From a bacterium (GTDB lineage Bacteria > 4484-113 > JAFGCY01): a DNA stretch of 64,000 bases. Positions 31,845-40,248 of this stretch are shown here, in pieces. The stretch is taken from contig JAGRNT010000003.1 in the NCBI GenBank assembly GCA_020440605.1, forward strand, positions 154,801 to 218,800, written 5' to 3'. Made by a program: the position numbers and the translations under genes. Every line of letters starts with the position of its first letter. Positions within the stretch are counted from its first letter, which is position 1. Under the pieces are notes generated by a model, which did no database searches, was not told where the DNA came from, and saw only the letters and a list, made by a program, of their open reading frames with translations.

Positions 31845-32020
31845 GTAGCGGTGGCGCCTTGCGCCAATTGGAAGAGAAAGTAACTTGATTCCGAAAGCAG
31901 GATTCCAGGCAATTGGTGCTTTTGATTGCATGCGCAATGAACGAGGCAGGGATCTGTTGTATGAAATATTCACTGGTAATCGTGAGAAGCCCTTTCATTT
32001 GGCGCGAGGCGCCACCGCTA
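31845..32020. repeat. 176-bp element with terminal inverted repeats
   Basis: GTAGCGGTGGCGCC (31845-31858) and its exact complement GGCGCCACCGCTAC (32007-32020) bound an AT-richer core. Each end also folds alone (TGGCGC-CTT-GCGCCA and TGGCGC-GAG-GCGCCA). It could be a MITE-like non-autonomous element or two members of the hairpin family facing each other. No target-site duplication was confirmed. Confidence 0.4.
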
Positions 32021-32084
32021 CACTTCTCTGATTGTCCTTCAAGGGCAGCCATGCAGCTTCAGCTCGACCCGGGTGCGCGATTGC

Positions 32085-32490
32085 GCCAGCGCAGGGCCAG
32101 AACAGGTTCCCACGCCCGCTCGTGCAGGCATTCGCGGGTCTGCAATACAGCTCAAGGCTGAGCCTCTCGCTGATTGCTCGCTGCATCTTCAAGGGAAGCG
32201 ATACAACTTCAGCCCGACCCGACGAAACTTGCTTTCGTCGCATGGCCAGACCGATGAGTGCTTGCACGAATCGGCAGGAGAAATTCATAACTTCAGCCCG
32301 ACCCGCTGGACGCGAATGCGCCAGCGCAGGGCCAGACCGAATTCTCTTCCCCGCTCAAGCAAGCATTCGCGGGTCTGCAATACAGCTCGAAGCGTAGCTC
32401 CTCGCTGATTGCTCGCTGCATCTTCAAGGGAAGCGATACAACTTCAGCCCGACCCGCTGGACGCGAATGCGCCAGCGCTGGGCCAGACCG
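32085..32490. repeat. Long direct repeat, about 235-bp period
   Basis: The text from GCGCCAGCGCAGGGCCAGA through GCATTCGCGGGTCTGCAATA, CAGCTC, GCTGATTGCTCGCTGCATCT and TCAAGGGAAGCGATACAACT to TCAGCCCGACCCG occurs at about 32085-32221 and again at about 32320-32455; a third copy starts at 32456 and stops. GACGAAA-CTTGC-TTTCGTC lies between the copies. Too long and too irregular for a CRISPR. Confidence 0.6.
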
Positions 32491-32623
32491 TCGAGCCCTT
32501 GGGCGGGATGGAAGAAGATCCAGCAATGCTTGTGCAAGCGAGGGAACAGGTTCCCGAGTGCAGCACGCGTACAAAGACCCACGACTGCTGGCAGGAGTGG
32601 GAAAGACCATCAGAAAAGGAAAA

Positions 32624-32652
32624 CCCCGCATCGCTGCGGGGTCTTTCTCTTT
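32624..32652. terminator. Bidirectional intrinsic terminator
   Basis: CCCCGCA-TCGC-TGCGGGG (32624-32641) with TCTTTCTCTTTT on its right and AAAAGGAAAA on its left, so it could work on either strand. No gene ends near it. Confidence 0.6.
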
Positions 32653-33136
32653 TGTAATCCGCTCTTCTTTCTGAGCACTGCGTTGTACTGGAATGATACT
32701 GATTTCGACCCTGCGTTGGGTAAGGCGCACGTAAAATGACAACCAATACAGAGTAAAAAAAATAGTTATCAGTGGTCAGCGGGAGGTCAGGCCCATGGCC
32801 TGACAGGTATGCGGTCCCATGGACCGCATGAGTGGTCAGTGGTCTGATTGCAGAATCAGAATGAGAAACAGAAGCAGAAGAGAGTTGCCGCGGCTGCCAG
32901 CCACCGGGCTCAGTCAGCAATGAGCAATGAAGGCGCACCGAAGCACAGCTTCGAAGGCTCTGGAATCTGCGTCTGACTGGCATTGAGCATGCGCAGCTTC
33001 GTCACGCATTTTGCATGACATCGCAACGCAGCTTCATTTTCCGGTGGAGTGTTTCAAGTGGACAGGAAGCGAAAGGAGCAGACAGCGTGAAGCTAGATTC
33101 GGTCTGACCACTGATCACTGACCACAGACCACTGAG

Positions 33137-33165
33137 AAAAAAACACCCCCGCATTGCTGCGGGGG
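33137..33165 (-). terminator. Rho-independent terminator after the HAAS operon
   Basis: On the minus strand CCCCCGCA-GCAA-TGCGGGGG is followed by TGTTTTTTT. It lies 320 nt beyond the last gene of the PadR-HAAS operon (33488) and is the first good terminator downstream of it. Confidence 0.7.
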
Positions 33166-33487
33166 GTATCTTCGCTGTGTAACTCTCCGTGTTTTCGGAG
33201 TTCCATACCACTGACCTGTCTTTCCAGGCTTCCATCACAATCGCCCTTGTTTGCGGGCTTCCACATATCCGGCCGTCTGTCTGGCCATCGATCCCCGAGG
33301 GGCTGCCGTTCTTCAGGCAGTTCGTTATGGCCACGATGATACACCTTCTGAGCCGCGCTGAGGTTCAGCCGTGGTCAAATGGTTGTCAACTGATGATTAA
33401 CTGACTTGCCAGTCTGTCTGGTGCCTGCAGTCCAGGGACTTATCCACATGTTGCCAACATAGCGCACCGGCGGCCGGGACTTTCCCT

Positions 33488-34966
33488 CTAAGCGGTGGCG
33501 ATGTCCTGGTCGTCGTCCTCCGGCAGGGGGGCAGAACCCTCACTGCGCAAGAACAGCCCGGTCAGCAGCCAGGGGATCCCGGCGGGGAGCAACAGGCCGA
33601 AGACCAGCATCCAGTCCTCCTGCATCGTGTAGCCGATCATCAGAGTCTCGAAGCCCGGCAGTGGCGTATGTATCAGGGCCTCGCTGCTGCTGATCAGCCA
33701 CTGCCCGTCCGGCTGAGCGTAGCTGAAGGGAATCACCGTCGTGAAGATGGCAATGAGGCAGACGGTGGAATACAGCAGGCCCGAGAGCAGGCTGCGGCGT
33801 CCCATCACAAGCACCATCCCGATGAAGCCCATTACGCCCATCAACGGCAGGGGCACGGCCAGCCAGGCCAGACCGCTGCCGGGGTGGGTGAAGGGAGTGA
33901 AGAGCGCCGAACGGTATTCAAGAGTCGTCCAGCCTTCGTGGCGGACTCTGGCATGACTGGGTATCACCTGGGGTCGGTAGTACTGCTGGTATTTCCAGTT
34001 GCTCCAGCGCGGGCCGAAGGTTCGGTTACTTCCCGTCCAGAAGGCATAGTGGTTGGCTGCGGCATCCACTGACTCAACGTGCTGGAAGGTTTTTGGTCTG
34101 CGGGCCAGTTCATTCTGAATAGCACTGGGGTCATCATTCGGTACGAAAACCCGCACTCCGTCTTCAAGCACTTCCTGCACAGCGATTGGCCGCTGCTCCA
34201 GTTGGGAATATCCGAGCCAGGGGCCGGATGGCACGAGGAAGGCCACCAGCATGCAGGTAAATACTGCAATCTGCACGCGTGCCACTGGCCTGCGCCAGGC
34301 GAAGAGCAGACCGGTAAGCAGCACCGCTAGACCGATGCTCAGATGATTCAGCCAGCCGGGCATTGCCAGCTGCCAGCTGGGCTCCTGCGAGTAGAATTTG
34401 ACGCCGGAAACGAGGAACATTCCTGACAGGACGAGGACCGTGTGCAGCAGCTTGTACTGCAGCAGTCTGGCAACGAACACGCCGGCGCCGATCCGCCAGG
34501 CACGCAGCATCGAGAGGCAGAGCAGTGCCAGGAATCCGGCACGGCAAACGCCACTGAGAATCCAGAGCAGGAAGGCAGTGGCAGTGTCCGCAATGCTGAA
34601 GACGGGGGGCCAGGCGGAATGCGGTGTGGAATTGATGTGCCGGGTGGCGGCCTCATTGAAGCTGCCGCTGGCAATGGTGAACAAGACTACGAGCACGAAC
34701 CAGAGCAGTAACCAGCCCAACTCACGCAGTTCCAAAGGAGAAGGTCGGCGGTGCAGGGCAGCCACAACCTGGTCGGCGATGTGCGCCGACGACAGCGTGC
34801 GCCGTACCCTCGGTTCGGCAAGCCTTTCCCCGGCAACCTTGGCGGCATCGCCGCCCTCATCGGCCTGCAGGCAGTCCAGGTGGTCCGACAGCTCATTGGC
34901 AATCTCGCTGTGCCGCTCGGGCGAGAGGCCCCAGTCATCAGGATGTCCGAAGCGTGTATCCATCAT
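33488..34966 (-). CDS. HAAS-type multi-pass membrane protein, paralogue 3
   Basis: 492 aa. The N-terminal ~85-residue soluble domain (DTRFGHPDDWGLSPERHSE, IANELSDHLDCLQADEG, 'SSAHIADQVVAALHRRP') resembles the alpha-helical HAAS / permease-prefix domain that commonly follows PadR regulators. About eight or more hydrophobic segments follow. It ends 'GIPWLLTGLFLRSEGS' plus an acidic tail. It overlaps the upstream paralogue by 4 nt. Its 5' DNA is nearly identical to that of the other two copies while the membrane part has diverged. Role unknown, possibly signalling or transport controlled by PadR. Confidence 0.8.
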   Translation of the reverse strand: MMDTRFGHPDDWGLSPERHSEIANELSDHLDCLQADEGGDAAKVAGERLAEPRVRRTLSSAHIADQVVAALHRRPSPLELRELGWLLLWFVLVVLFTIASGSFNEAATRHINSTPHSAWPPVFSIADTATAFLLWILSGVCRAGFLALLCLSMLRAWRIGAGVFVARLLQYKLLHTVLVLSGMFLVSGVKFYSQEPSWQLAMPGWLNHLSIGLAVLLTGLLFAWRRPVARVQIAVFTCMLVAFLVPSGPWLGYSQLEQRPIAVQEVLEDGVRVFVPNDDPSAIQNELARRPKTFQHVESVDAAANHYAFWTGSNRTFGPRWSNWKYQQYYRPQVIPSHARVRHEGWTTLEYRSALFTPFTHPGSGLAWLAVPLPLMGVMGFIGMVLVMGRRSLLSGLLYSTVCLIAIFTTVIPFSYAQPDGQWLISSSEALIHTPLPGFETLMIGYTMQEDWMLVFGLLLPAGIPWLLTGLFLRSEGSAPLPEDDDQDIATA

Positions 34967-36447
34967 GCCGTCTCCATGTCCGGCGTGTCATCTGCGGTCT
35001 GATGTGAATCATTGCCCGACTTAAGGAACAGCCCGGTCAGGAGCCAGGGGATGCCGGCCGAGATCAGCAATGCTCCGAGGATGGCATGCCCGGCGTTCAA
35101 CTCCCAGACCGGGAAGTTGAGAATCTGCTCGAAGCCCGGCAGCGGTCCGGCCGCAAAAGCCAGCGGGGACAGCTCCAGCACCTGTGAAAGCTTCTGCGTC
35201 ATTACGAAGGGCAAAACGGAACAGAACAGCGCCAGCATTGTCAGAAGCGCATACAGCAGACTCGCCAGTATCCCTCGACGACCCATAATGAACAGCATGG
35301 ACAATAGTCCCAACACTCCCAGCAGGGGCACGGGCGCTGCCAGCCAGGCGATGCCGCACCCGACTGCAAGAGAAGGTGTACTAGCGATATCCGGCCAGTC
35401 CTCCCGGAGGATTCCCTCAATCCGGGTTTCCCTGCGGCCGCCGGGAATCTCAGGATCAAAACCATACATCCTGTGCTCGATGTATGCTGCGGCGCTCAGC
35501 GGAGCATCGTCGGGATGGAAAATGTTGTAGCTATCATATGGATGATCGAAACTCCAGTCATCCGGCAGCAGGTTGCCGTATCTAAGGAATTCATCCTTCC
35601 AGCTTTCGAGATATGCCCTGTCAGGAGTGACCAAGGCATTGCTCCCGTCAGCTTTGACAATCCTGACAACCGGAAACGGCCGGGATATGGTCTCGAAATG
35701 GCCCTGTCCCGGTCCGGTTGCATACAGCATCGCAGTTCCGATTGCTCCGGCCAGTGCCAACTGCCAGCGCTGGCGCTTCAGGAAGACGGCGCAGAGCAGA
35801 ATGCTGCCGAGCCAGACTCCGCAGGCTATGCTTCGCGCGTGGAGCTGCATCTGTGGCAAACCAGCGAAATAAATGTTGCCCATGGCTTCGTGGAATCCCT
35901 GATTGATCAGTAGCAGACCTGCGACAACTACCACTGTATGGATCAGCTTGTACTGGATCAGCCGCGCCAGGAGCACGCCTGCACCACGCCGCCAGGCTGC
36001 ATGGCAACCCATCGCCAGCGAGACGAGAAAGCCTGTGCGGGAAACTCCCAGGATCAGCCAGGCGAGGACTGACAGTTGTCCGAGTGGTACGCTGCCTGCT
36101 TCACCTGACCAGGGCTGCGGACACAATTCATTGGCGATTCCGTTCAGGTAGTCACCCAGCATGACAAACACGAACCAGAACAGCAGCCAGCCCAGTTCGC
36201 GCCATTCCGCGTGATTGGGGCGGCGGTGCAGGGTGGCCACCACCTGGTCGGCGATATGTGCTGCCGACAGCTTCCGCCTCACTCTCGGCTCGCTGAGCTT
36301 CTCCTCGGTAGCACTGGCGGCATCGCTGCCCTCATCCGCCTGCAGGCAGTCGAGGTGATCGCTCAGCTCATTGGCAATCTCGCTGTGCCGCTCGGGCGAG
36401 AGGCCCCAGTCGTCAGGATGTCCGAAGCGTGTGTCTAGGCTGCTCAT
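34963..36447 (-). CDS. HAAS-type multi-pass membrane protein, paralogue 2
   Basis: 494 aa. It has the same N-terminal HAAS-like domain (MSSLDTRFGHPDDWGLSPER .. LSAAHIADQVVATLHRRP), then hydrophobic helices and the shared C-terminal block GIPWLLTGLFLKSGND. The region around residues 260-345 is soluble (HPYDSYNIFHPDDAPLSAAA) and would face one side of the membrane. It overlaps both neighbours by 4 nt, so the three paralogues are translationally coupled. Confidence 0.8.
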   Translation of the reverse strand: MSSLDTRFGHPDDWGLSPERHSEIANELSDHLDCLQADEGSDAASATEEKLSEPRVRRKLSAAHIADQVVATLHRRPNHAEWRELGWLLFWFVFVMLGDYLNGIANELCPQPWSGEAGSVPLGQLSVLAWLILGVSRTGFLVSLAMGCHAAWRRGAGVLLARLIQYKLIHTVVVVAGLLLINQGFHEAMGNIYFAGLPQMQLHARSIACGVWLGSILLCAVFLKRQRWQLALAGAIGTAMLYATGPGQGHFETISRPFPVVRIVKADGSNALVTPDRAYLESWKDEFLRYGNLLPDDWSFDHPYDSYNIFHPDDAPLSAAAYIEHRMYGFDPEIPGGRRETRIEGILREDWPDIASTPSLAVGCGIAWLAAPVPLLGVLGLLSMLFIMGRRGILASLLYALLTMLALFCSVLPFVMTQKLSQVLELSPLAFAAGPLPGFEQILNFPVWELNAGHAILGALLISAGIPWLLTGLFLKSGNDSHQTADDTPDMETA

Positions 36448-37901
36448 GTGGCTGTCTCCAGTTTCTGCGTGTCATGCTGGTGCTGCTGAGAAGAATTCCT
36501 GTGCAAGCCGACAAGCAGCCAAGGCAGCAGAACAGCAATTTCCATTGCAGAAAGCATCGCGGAGTGGTTGTCAACAAGACCACCGTGCATCAAACGCTCC
36601 ATTGCAGGTAGTGGCCCCGTGAACGGCCAGTTCGCGAGAGGAAATCCTACTTTTCCCAGAAGCTGCAGCCAGACCGCGGGTGAGCCGGGAAAGGATATTC
36701 TCGCCAGCGCGAGGGCATAGCAGAAGGGGCCAATCAGGTAAAGCAGGCTGCTCGCCGCTAGAGCAGGTATGGCAATCCTTCCAAAAACTGAAAGGCCCTG
36801 GGTAAATCTGAGCAGCGGCAGCACTCCGAGCATGGTCAGGACGGGGACTGGCAGCAGCAGCCACATAAGACCGCTGTATGTTCCGTTCACAGGTGAGCTG
36901 ATCATGCTGTGCACTATGAGTGACCTGGTTTCAAAATCTGCCGGGATCTGATCTGCTGGAACACTTCCCCAGACCGCGAATTGATTGTTCCGAGTTCTAA
37001 ACCAGGGGGCATGCAGCTTCAGCCTGTAGGCTCCGTGTGGGATGAGCGCCAGGTCAAAGCGGTCCGACTCCCATTCCATCAGGCTGGCGAGCTGCGCGTC
37101 GTCAAGATCTGTCTGCGTGACCACATCGGCAAACACATCCACCCTGATTGGCGCTGTCATGCAGTTGATCAGGAGCAGCAGAAGAACTGCCATTGCCGGA
37201 GCCCAAAACCTGCGCCAGCCCGCCAGCAGGAAGGCACAGGCGCAGATCAGGCAGAGGATGCAGAAGCCTGCAAGGCTGAAAGCAATTGGTACCTGACAAT
37301 ATGCCGAGAAGTTTGGAAAACTGTAATAGGTCCTGAAGCCCTGCGTCAGAAATATGGCAAATGTGACGAGAACCGCATTGAGCTGTATGGCCCGAGCCAT
37401 CAGGACACCTAGCCCGAGCTGTCGAGCGCGGATTAGAATGACAGTCAACATTGTCAATAGTCCGGCTGCGCTGATCCCAGCTAGCAACCAGACAAATGTG
37501 TCGGCTATAAAGCGGATGGCAGGCAGCTCAGTTAGCTGGTTAGTGTCTGCGATCAGATCGCCGTTGGGAATGCGTGAGGAGGCGTGTGTGATGTCAAGGT
37601 GGTGTGATGCGAGCACGCCTCCCACCAGCAGCACGATCCAGAAGCCCAGCCACATCCATTCACGCCACTCCGCTGGCGTCGGCCAGCGCAGCAGTGTCGT
37701 TGTCACCTGATCTGCAATGTGCGCGGAAGATATCCTCCGCCGCACCTTGTGTTCCGCCAGCTTCTCCTCAGCAGCCTGAGCAGCCTCGCTGCCCTCATCC
37801 GCCTGCAGGCAGTCCAGGTGATCGCTCAGCTCATTGGCAATCTCGCTGTGCCGCTCGGGCGAGAGGCCCCAGTCGTCAGGATGTCCGAAGCGTGTATCCA
37901 C
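36444..37901 (-). CDS. HAAS-type multi-pass membrane protein, paralogue 1
   Basis: 485 aa, GTG start 3 nt after the PadR stop. N-terminal HAAS-like domain as in the other two ('ISSAHIADQVTTTLLRWPTP'), then membrane helices. Its C-terminus (LLPWLLVGLHRNSSQQHQHD) diverges from the other copies. Being directly after padR it is probably the original member, the others arising by tandem duplication. Confidence 0.8.
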   Translation of the reverse strand: MDTRFGHPDDWGLSPERHSEIANELSDHLDCLQADEGSEAAQAAEEKLAEHKVRRRISSAHIADQVTTTLLRWPTPAEWREWMWLGFWIVLLVGGVLASHHLDITHASSRIPNGDLIADTNQLTELPAIRFIADTFVWLLAGISAAGLLTMLTVILIRARQLGLGVLMARAIQLNAVLVTFAIFLTQGFRTYYSFPNFSAYCQVPIAFSLAGFCILCLICACAFLLAGWRRFWAPAMAVLLLLLINCMTAPIRVDVFADVVTQTDLDDAQLASLMEWESDRFDLALIPHGAYRLKLHAPWFRTRNNQFAVWGSVPADQIPADFETRSLIVHSMISSPVNGTYSGLMWLLLPVPVLTMLGVLPLLRFTQGLSVFGRIAIPALAASSLLYLIGPFCYALALARISFPGSPAVWLQLLGKVGFPLANWPFTGPLPAMERLMHGGLVDNHSAMLSAMEIAVLLPWLLVGLHRNSSQQHQHDTQKLETAT

Positions 37902-37904
37902 GGC

Positions 37905-38255
37905 TCAGCTCCCGGCGCTGCCCGGCTCGAGGTCCGCGCCGATCGCCTTCAGCGCGCCCTGGGCCTGCTTCGTGAATTGCACACGGCCCTTCTCCCAGCG
38001 GCCCTGGCCCTTCTTCGTGAGCTTGTAGATCTTGCGCGGGCGGCCGTTCTCAGCCTCGATCCACTTGCAGGACAGCAGGTCTTCCTGCTCCATGCGGTGC
38101 AGCACCGGATAGAGCGACTCCGGGCGCACCGTCAGGTCGCCCCCGCTCCGTTCCTGGATCCCTTTTGCGATCCCGTAGCCATAGCCCTCCCCCCTGGAGA
38201 GTTCGTTGAGGATGAGCAAACGCAGCATCCCGGCCATGTACTCCTGCTGAGCCAT
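37905..38255 (-). CDS. PadR-family transcriptional regulator
   Basis: 116 aa from ATG 38255 (AAGGAGG 5 nt upstream). Typical PadR winged helix: 'MLRLLILNELSRGEGYGYGI', 'LTVRPESLYPVLHRMEQEDL', 'AENGRPRKIYKLTKKGQGRW'. PadR proteins repress adjacent membrane-protein genes, and co-occurrence with HAAS/permease-prefix proteins is common. The dyad 13-28 nt upstream of its ATG is the likely operator, so it should control all four genes. Confidence 0.92.
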   Translation of the reverse strand: MAQQEYMAGMLRLLILNELSRGEGYGYGIAKGIQERSGGDLTVRPESLYPVLHRMEQEDLLSCKWIEAENGRPRKIYKLTKKGQGRWEKGRVQFTKQAQGALKAIGADLEPGSAGS

Positions 38256-38267
38256 GACGGCCTCCTT

Positions 38268-38283
38268 CATATACTACGATATG
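38268..38283. promoter_or_regulatory. Probable PadR operator
   Basis: CATAT-N6-ATATG (16 bp) 13-28 nt upstream of the padR ATG, within an AT-rich stretch (GTTATATTACATATC on the minus strand) that also holds the promoter. The size and AT-rich palindrome fit known PadR sites. Confidence 0.5.
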
Positions 38284-38443
38284 TAATATAACAGAAAAAC
38301 CGGGGAAGTGAAGAAGTCAGGGTAGTTTTAATAGTCTGGATAGTGGGGGAAGTGGAGCCAGAGTAAGAAGTTGCCAGTTCTCAGTGGGAGTACCGAGGCA
38401 GCACTTCCACCAGGAACTAACAACTAACAACTTCTGTTTAGCG

Positions 38444-38499
38444 GCGGTATGCATACCGCCTGATCTTCAGCGCATGTTTCAGGCGACAACATGTCGCCG
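38444..38499. repeat. Two hairpins downstream of a lipoprotein gene
   Basis: GGCGGTA-TGCA-TACCGCC (38444-38461) and GGCGACA-ACA-TGTCGCC (38483-38499). The first is followed by TGATCTTC, the same text that follows the hairpin at 54898-54914, although the arms differ. No T-run follows on the minus strand. Confidence 0.6.
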
Positions 38500-38510
38500 C
38501 CAAGTCTTCC

Positions 38511-40151
38511 CTAAAGCGTCGGGAAGGGCTTGGCCCGGCAGTAGATCCGGTTGCTTTCCACGCCGTCGCCATTCGTGGCGAACACGTAGCAGTCCGTGAC
38601 ATTTGGATGGAACTGCGCCGTGCCCGGCGGCTCCCAGTTGTTGAAGACGTTCTGGCTGGGCACCGCCGCCCAGGTCAGGCTGTTCACGTCCACCACGTCG
38701 CCGCTGCCATCGGGCAGGGTATTGGCAACGAAGCTGAACATGGTCTGGCCGTCGGAGTTGAAGGCCACATTGCGCACGAGCCATGGGTTGGCCTCGCTGC
38801 CGTCACCCTCCAGGCCGGCCCAGTCAGCATCCGCCGGGTCCGGCATGATGTAGAGCAGCTCCACCACTTCGGGCACGTAAAGGAAGTGCAGGCTGTTCTG
38901 GGTGTCAACGCTGTCCGCCACGCCGTCCAGCGAGAACTGCGTGTTCTGGTAGGCCGGGTCGAACTGCACCTCGCCGGTCGGCTGGTCGATGCTCAGCGTG
39001 GCCCCGGCAGCGCTGGCGCGGATCTCCACACCGGCCTGGCCCGTGACATTCTGGCCGTCGTCAGTGATCCTGAACGTGAAGTTGTTGCCGATGATCGTAT
39101 CCGTGAGGATGAAGGGGTCGGCATCCGTACCGCTGCCCTGCGCCGGCCGGTCGAGGAAGTCCAGCACGATGAAGGGCGGCTCGTCCACGATCTCCGGCAC
39201 GAACACCGCCGCGGGAGTGAAGCCGAGATTGCCGCTGCCATCCTCCAGGCGCGGGTAGTAGCCATTGCCGGGCAGCGGATTGCCAGGGGCGTAGCTGAAG
39301 CCCAGCCGGTCCTTGCTTTTATCGCCGCTCGCGGTCGCCAGCGCCAGGCTGTCGATGTCAGTGTGGTTGCCACCCACGATCTCGAATACGTGGTAACCGC
39401 CACTGCCGGCATTGCCGAAGTTGATGCCGATCGGGGTGATGTCCGCGAGGTTGATCACACCGTTGCCATCGCCGTCCACCACGCTCTCCACCTTCTCCAG
39501 CGGGAAGCCGCCGGCCTGGCTCTTGTTGAAGTGCTGGGCCAGCGGTGTCAGGTCGGCGACGTTCACCTCGCCGTTCTGGTCGTAGTCCGCCGGATTGTTG
39601 TAGAGCCAGCGCGCGAGCTTTGCATCATTGTCCCAGCTCAGCTGCAGCGGTGTGGCCTTGGCGCTGTCATTGACCTTTGCCGCGATCCGCGCCTGGGGTT
39701 CAATCCGGAAGCGCAGCAGGGCCAGCTCGCCCTCGCCGCTGAAGCCAGCCTGCTCCTCAGGGTGCACCAGCACCTGGCCGGCCTGCACGCGTCCCGGAGC
39801 CGTGGGCTGCATCATTGACAGCACTTCTTCCCCATTGCCAAAGGCGGCAGCCGGGCTGGCACTCAGCGGGTTGAGCCTCGCTGCATCGAATTCCACTTCG
39901 TAGTAAAGCGCCCGGAGATTCTGCGCCCTGCCTGCCCGCACACTGACCAGCAACTCATTGCCAAGCTGGCGGCTGCTTAGCTCAAGGGATTCAGCCGTGG
40001 AATCCGCAATGAAGCTTTCGTCCAGCACATGCAGGCTGAGGCTGGCAGCCAGGTCGCGGCTCCCGTTGCCGAACTGCTGCATCGTGCCGGCGCAGGCGCT
40101 GGCAAGCAGCGCAAGCAGCAGGGACAGGCCGGTGGCGAAGCGAATCCACAT
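38511..40151 (-). CDS. Lipoprotein with cohesin-like domain, dockerin-like pair and Ig-like repeats (copy 3)
   Basis: 546 aa. Lipobox SAC after the signal peptide. Residues ~45-150 look like a cohesin fold: LRALYYEVEFDAARLNPLSA, GRVQAGQVLVHPEEQAGFSG, GELALLRFRIE. Then the dockerin-like pair DYDQNGEVNVADLTPLAQHF and VDGDGNGVINLADITPIG. C-terminal ~100-aa repeats open 'AQGSGTDADPFI' and contain SIDQPTGEVQFDPAYQNTQF. The ATG is preceded by GGGGGT at a 4-nt spacing, the same as in its two paralogues. A surface protein that may pair with other dockerin/cohesin partners is inference. Confidence 0.82.
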   Translation of the reverse strand: MWIRFATGLSLLLALLASACAGTMQQFGNGSRDLAASLSLHVLDESFIADSTAESLELSSRQLGNELLVSVRAGRAQNLRALYYEVEFDAARLNPLSASPAAAFGNGEEVLSMMQPTAPGRVQAGQVLVHPEEQAGFSGEGELALLRFRIEPQARIAAKVNDSAKATPLQLSWDNDAKLARWLYNNPADYDQNGEVNVADLTPLAQHFNKSQAGGFPLEKVESVVDGDGNGVINLADITPIGINFGNAGSGGYHVFEIVGGNHTDIDSLALATASGDKSKDRLGFSYAPGNPLPGNGYYPRLEDGSGNLGFTPAAVFVPEIVDEPPFIVLDFLDRPAQGSGTDADPFILTDTIIGNNFTFRITDDGQNVTGQAGVEIRASAAGATLSIDQPTGEVQFDPAYQNTQFSLDGVADSVDTQNSLHFLYVPEVVELLYIMPDPADADWAGLEGDGSEANPWLVRNVAFNSDGQTMFSFVANTLPDGSGDVVDVNSLTWAAVPSQNVFNNWEPPGTAQFHPNVTDCYVFATNGDGVESNRIYCRAKPFPTL

Positions 40152-40248
40152 GGGGACCCCCAGGGGCGATATGCCGTACCTCTAAATGGTATGGCAGCCG
40201 CGCGCAAAGGTCAATCAGGGATGCAGCATAAGCCGGCCTGGCTTACAT

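Larger units (their letters stand above)
31812..33487. repeat. 1.7-kb non-coding repeat region
   Basis: No gene is supported. It contains a 176-bp block with 14-bp inverted ends (31845-32020), two long copies and one short copy of a direct repeat with about 235-bp period (32085-32490), hairpins at 32786-32804 and 32809-32829, two terminators (32624-32652 and 33137-33165), and TGACCACTG tandem words near 32770 and 33105. Open frames in it follow the repeat period and have no ribosome sites. Confidence 0.7.

Noticed and set aside
32085..32490. CRISPR array
   Set aside because: Repeat units are over 100 bp, only two or three in number and degenerate, with no regular spacers and no cas genes.
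31812..32742. Open frames of 80-150 codons in both directions across the long repeat region
   Set aside because: They follow the repeat period and share the same peptides because the DNA repeats; no ribosome sites.
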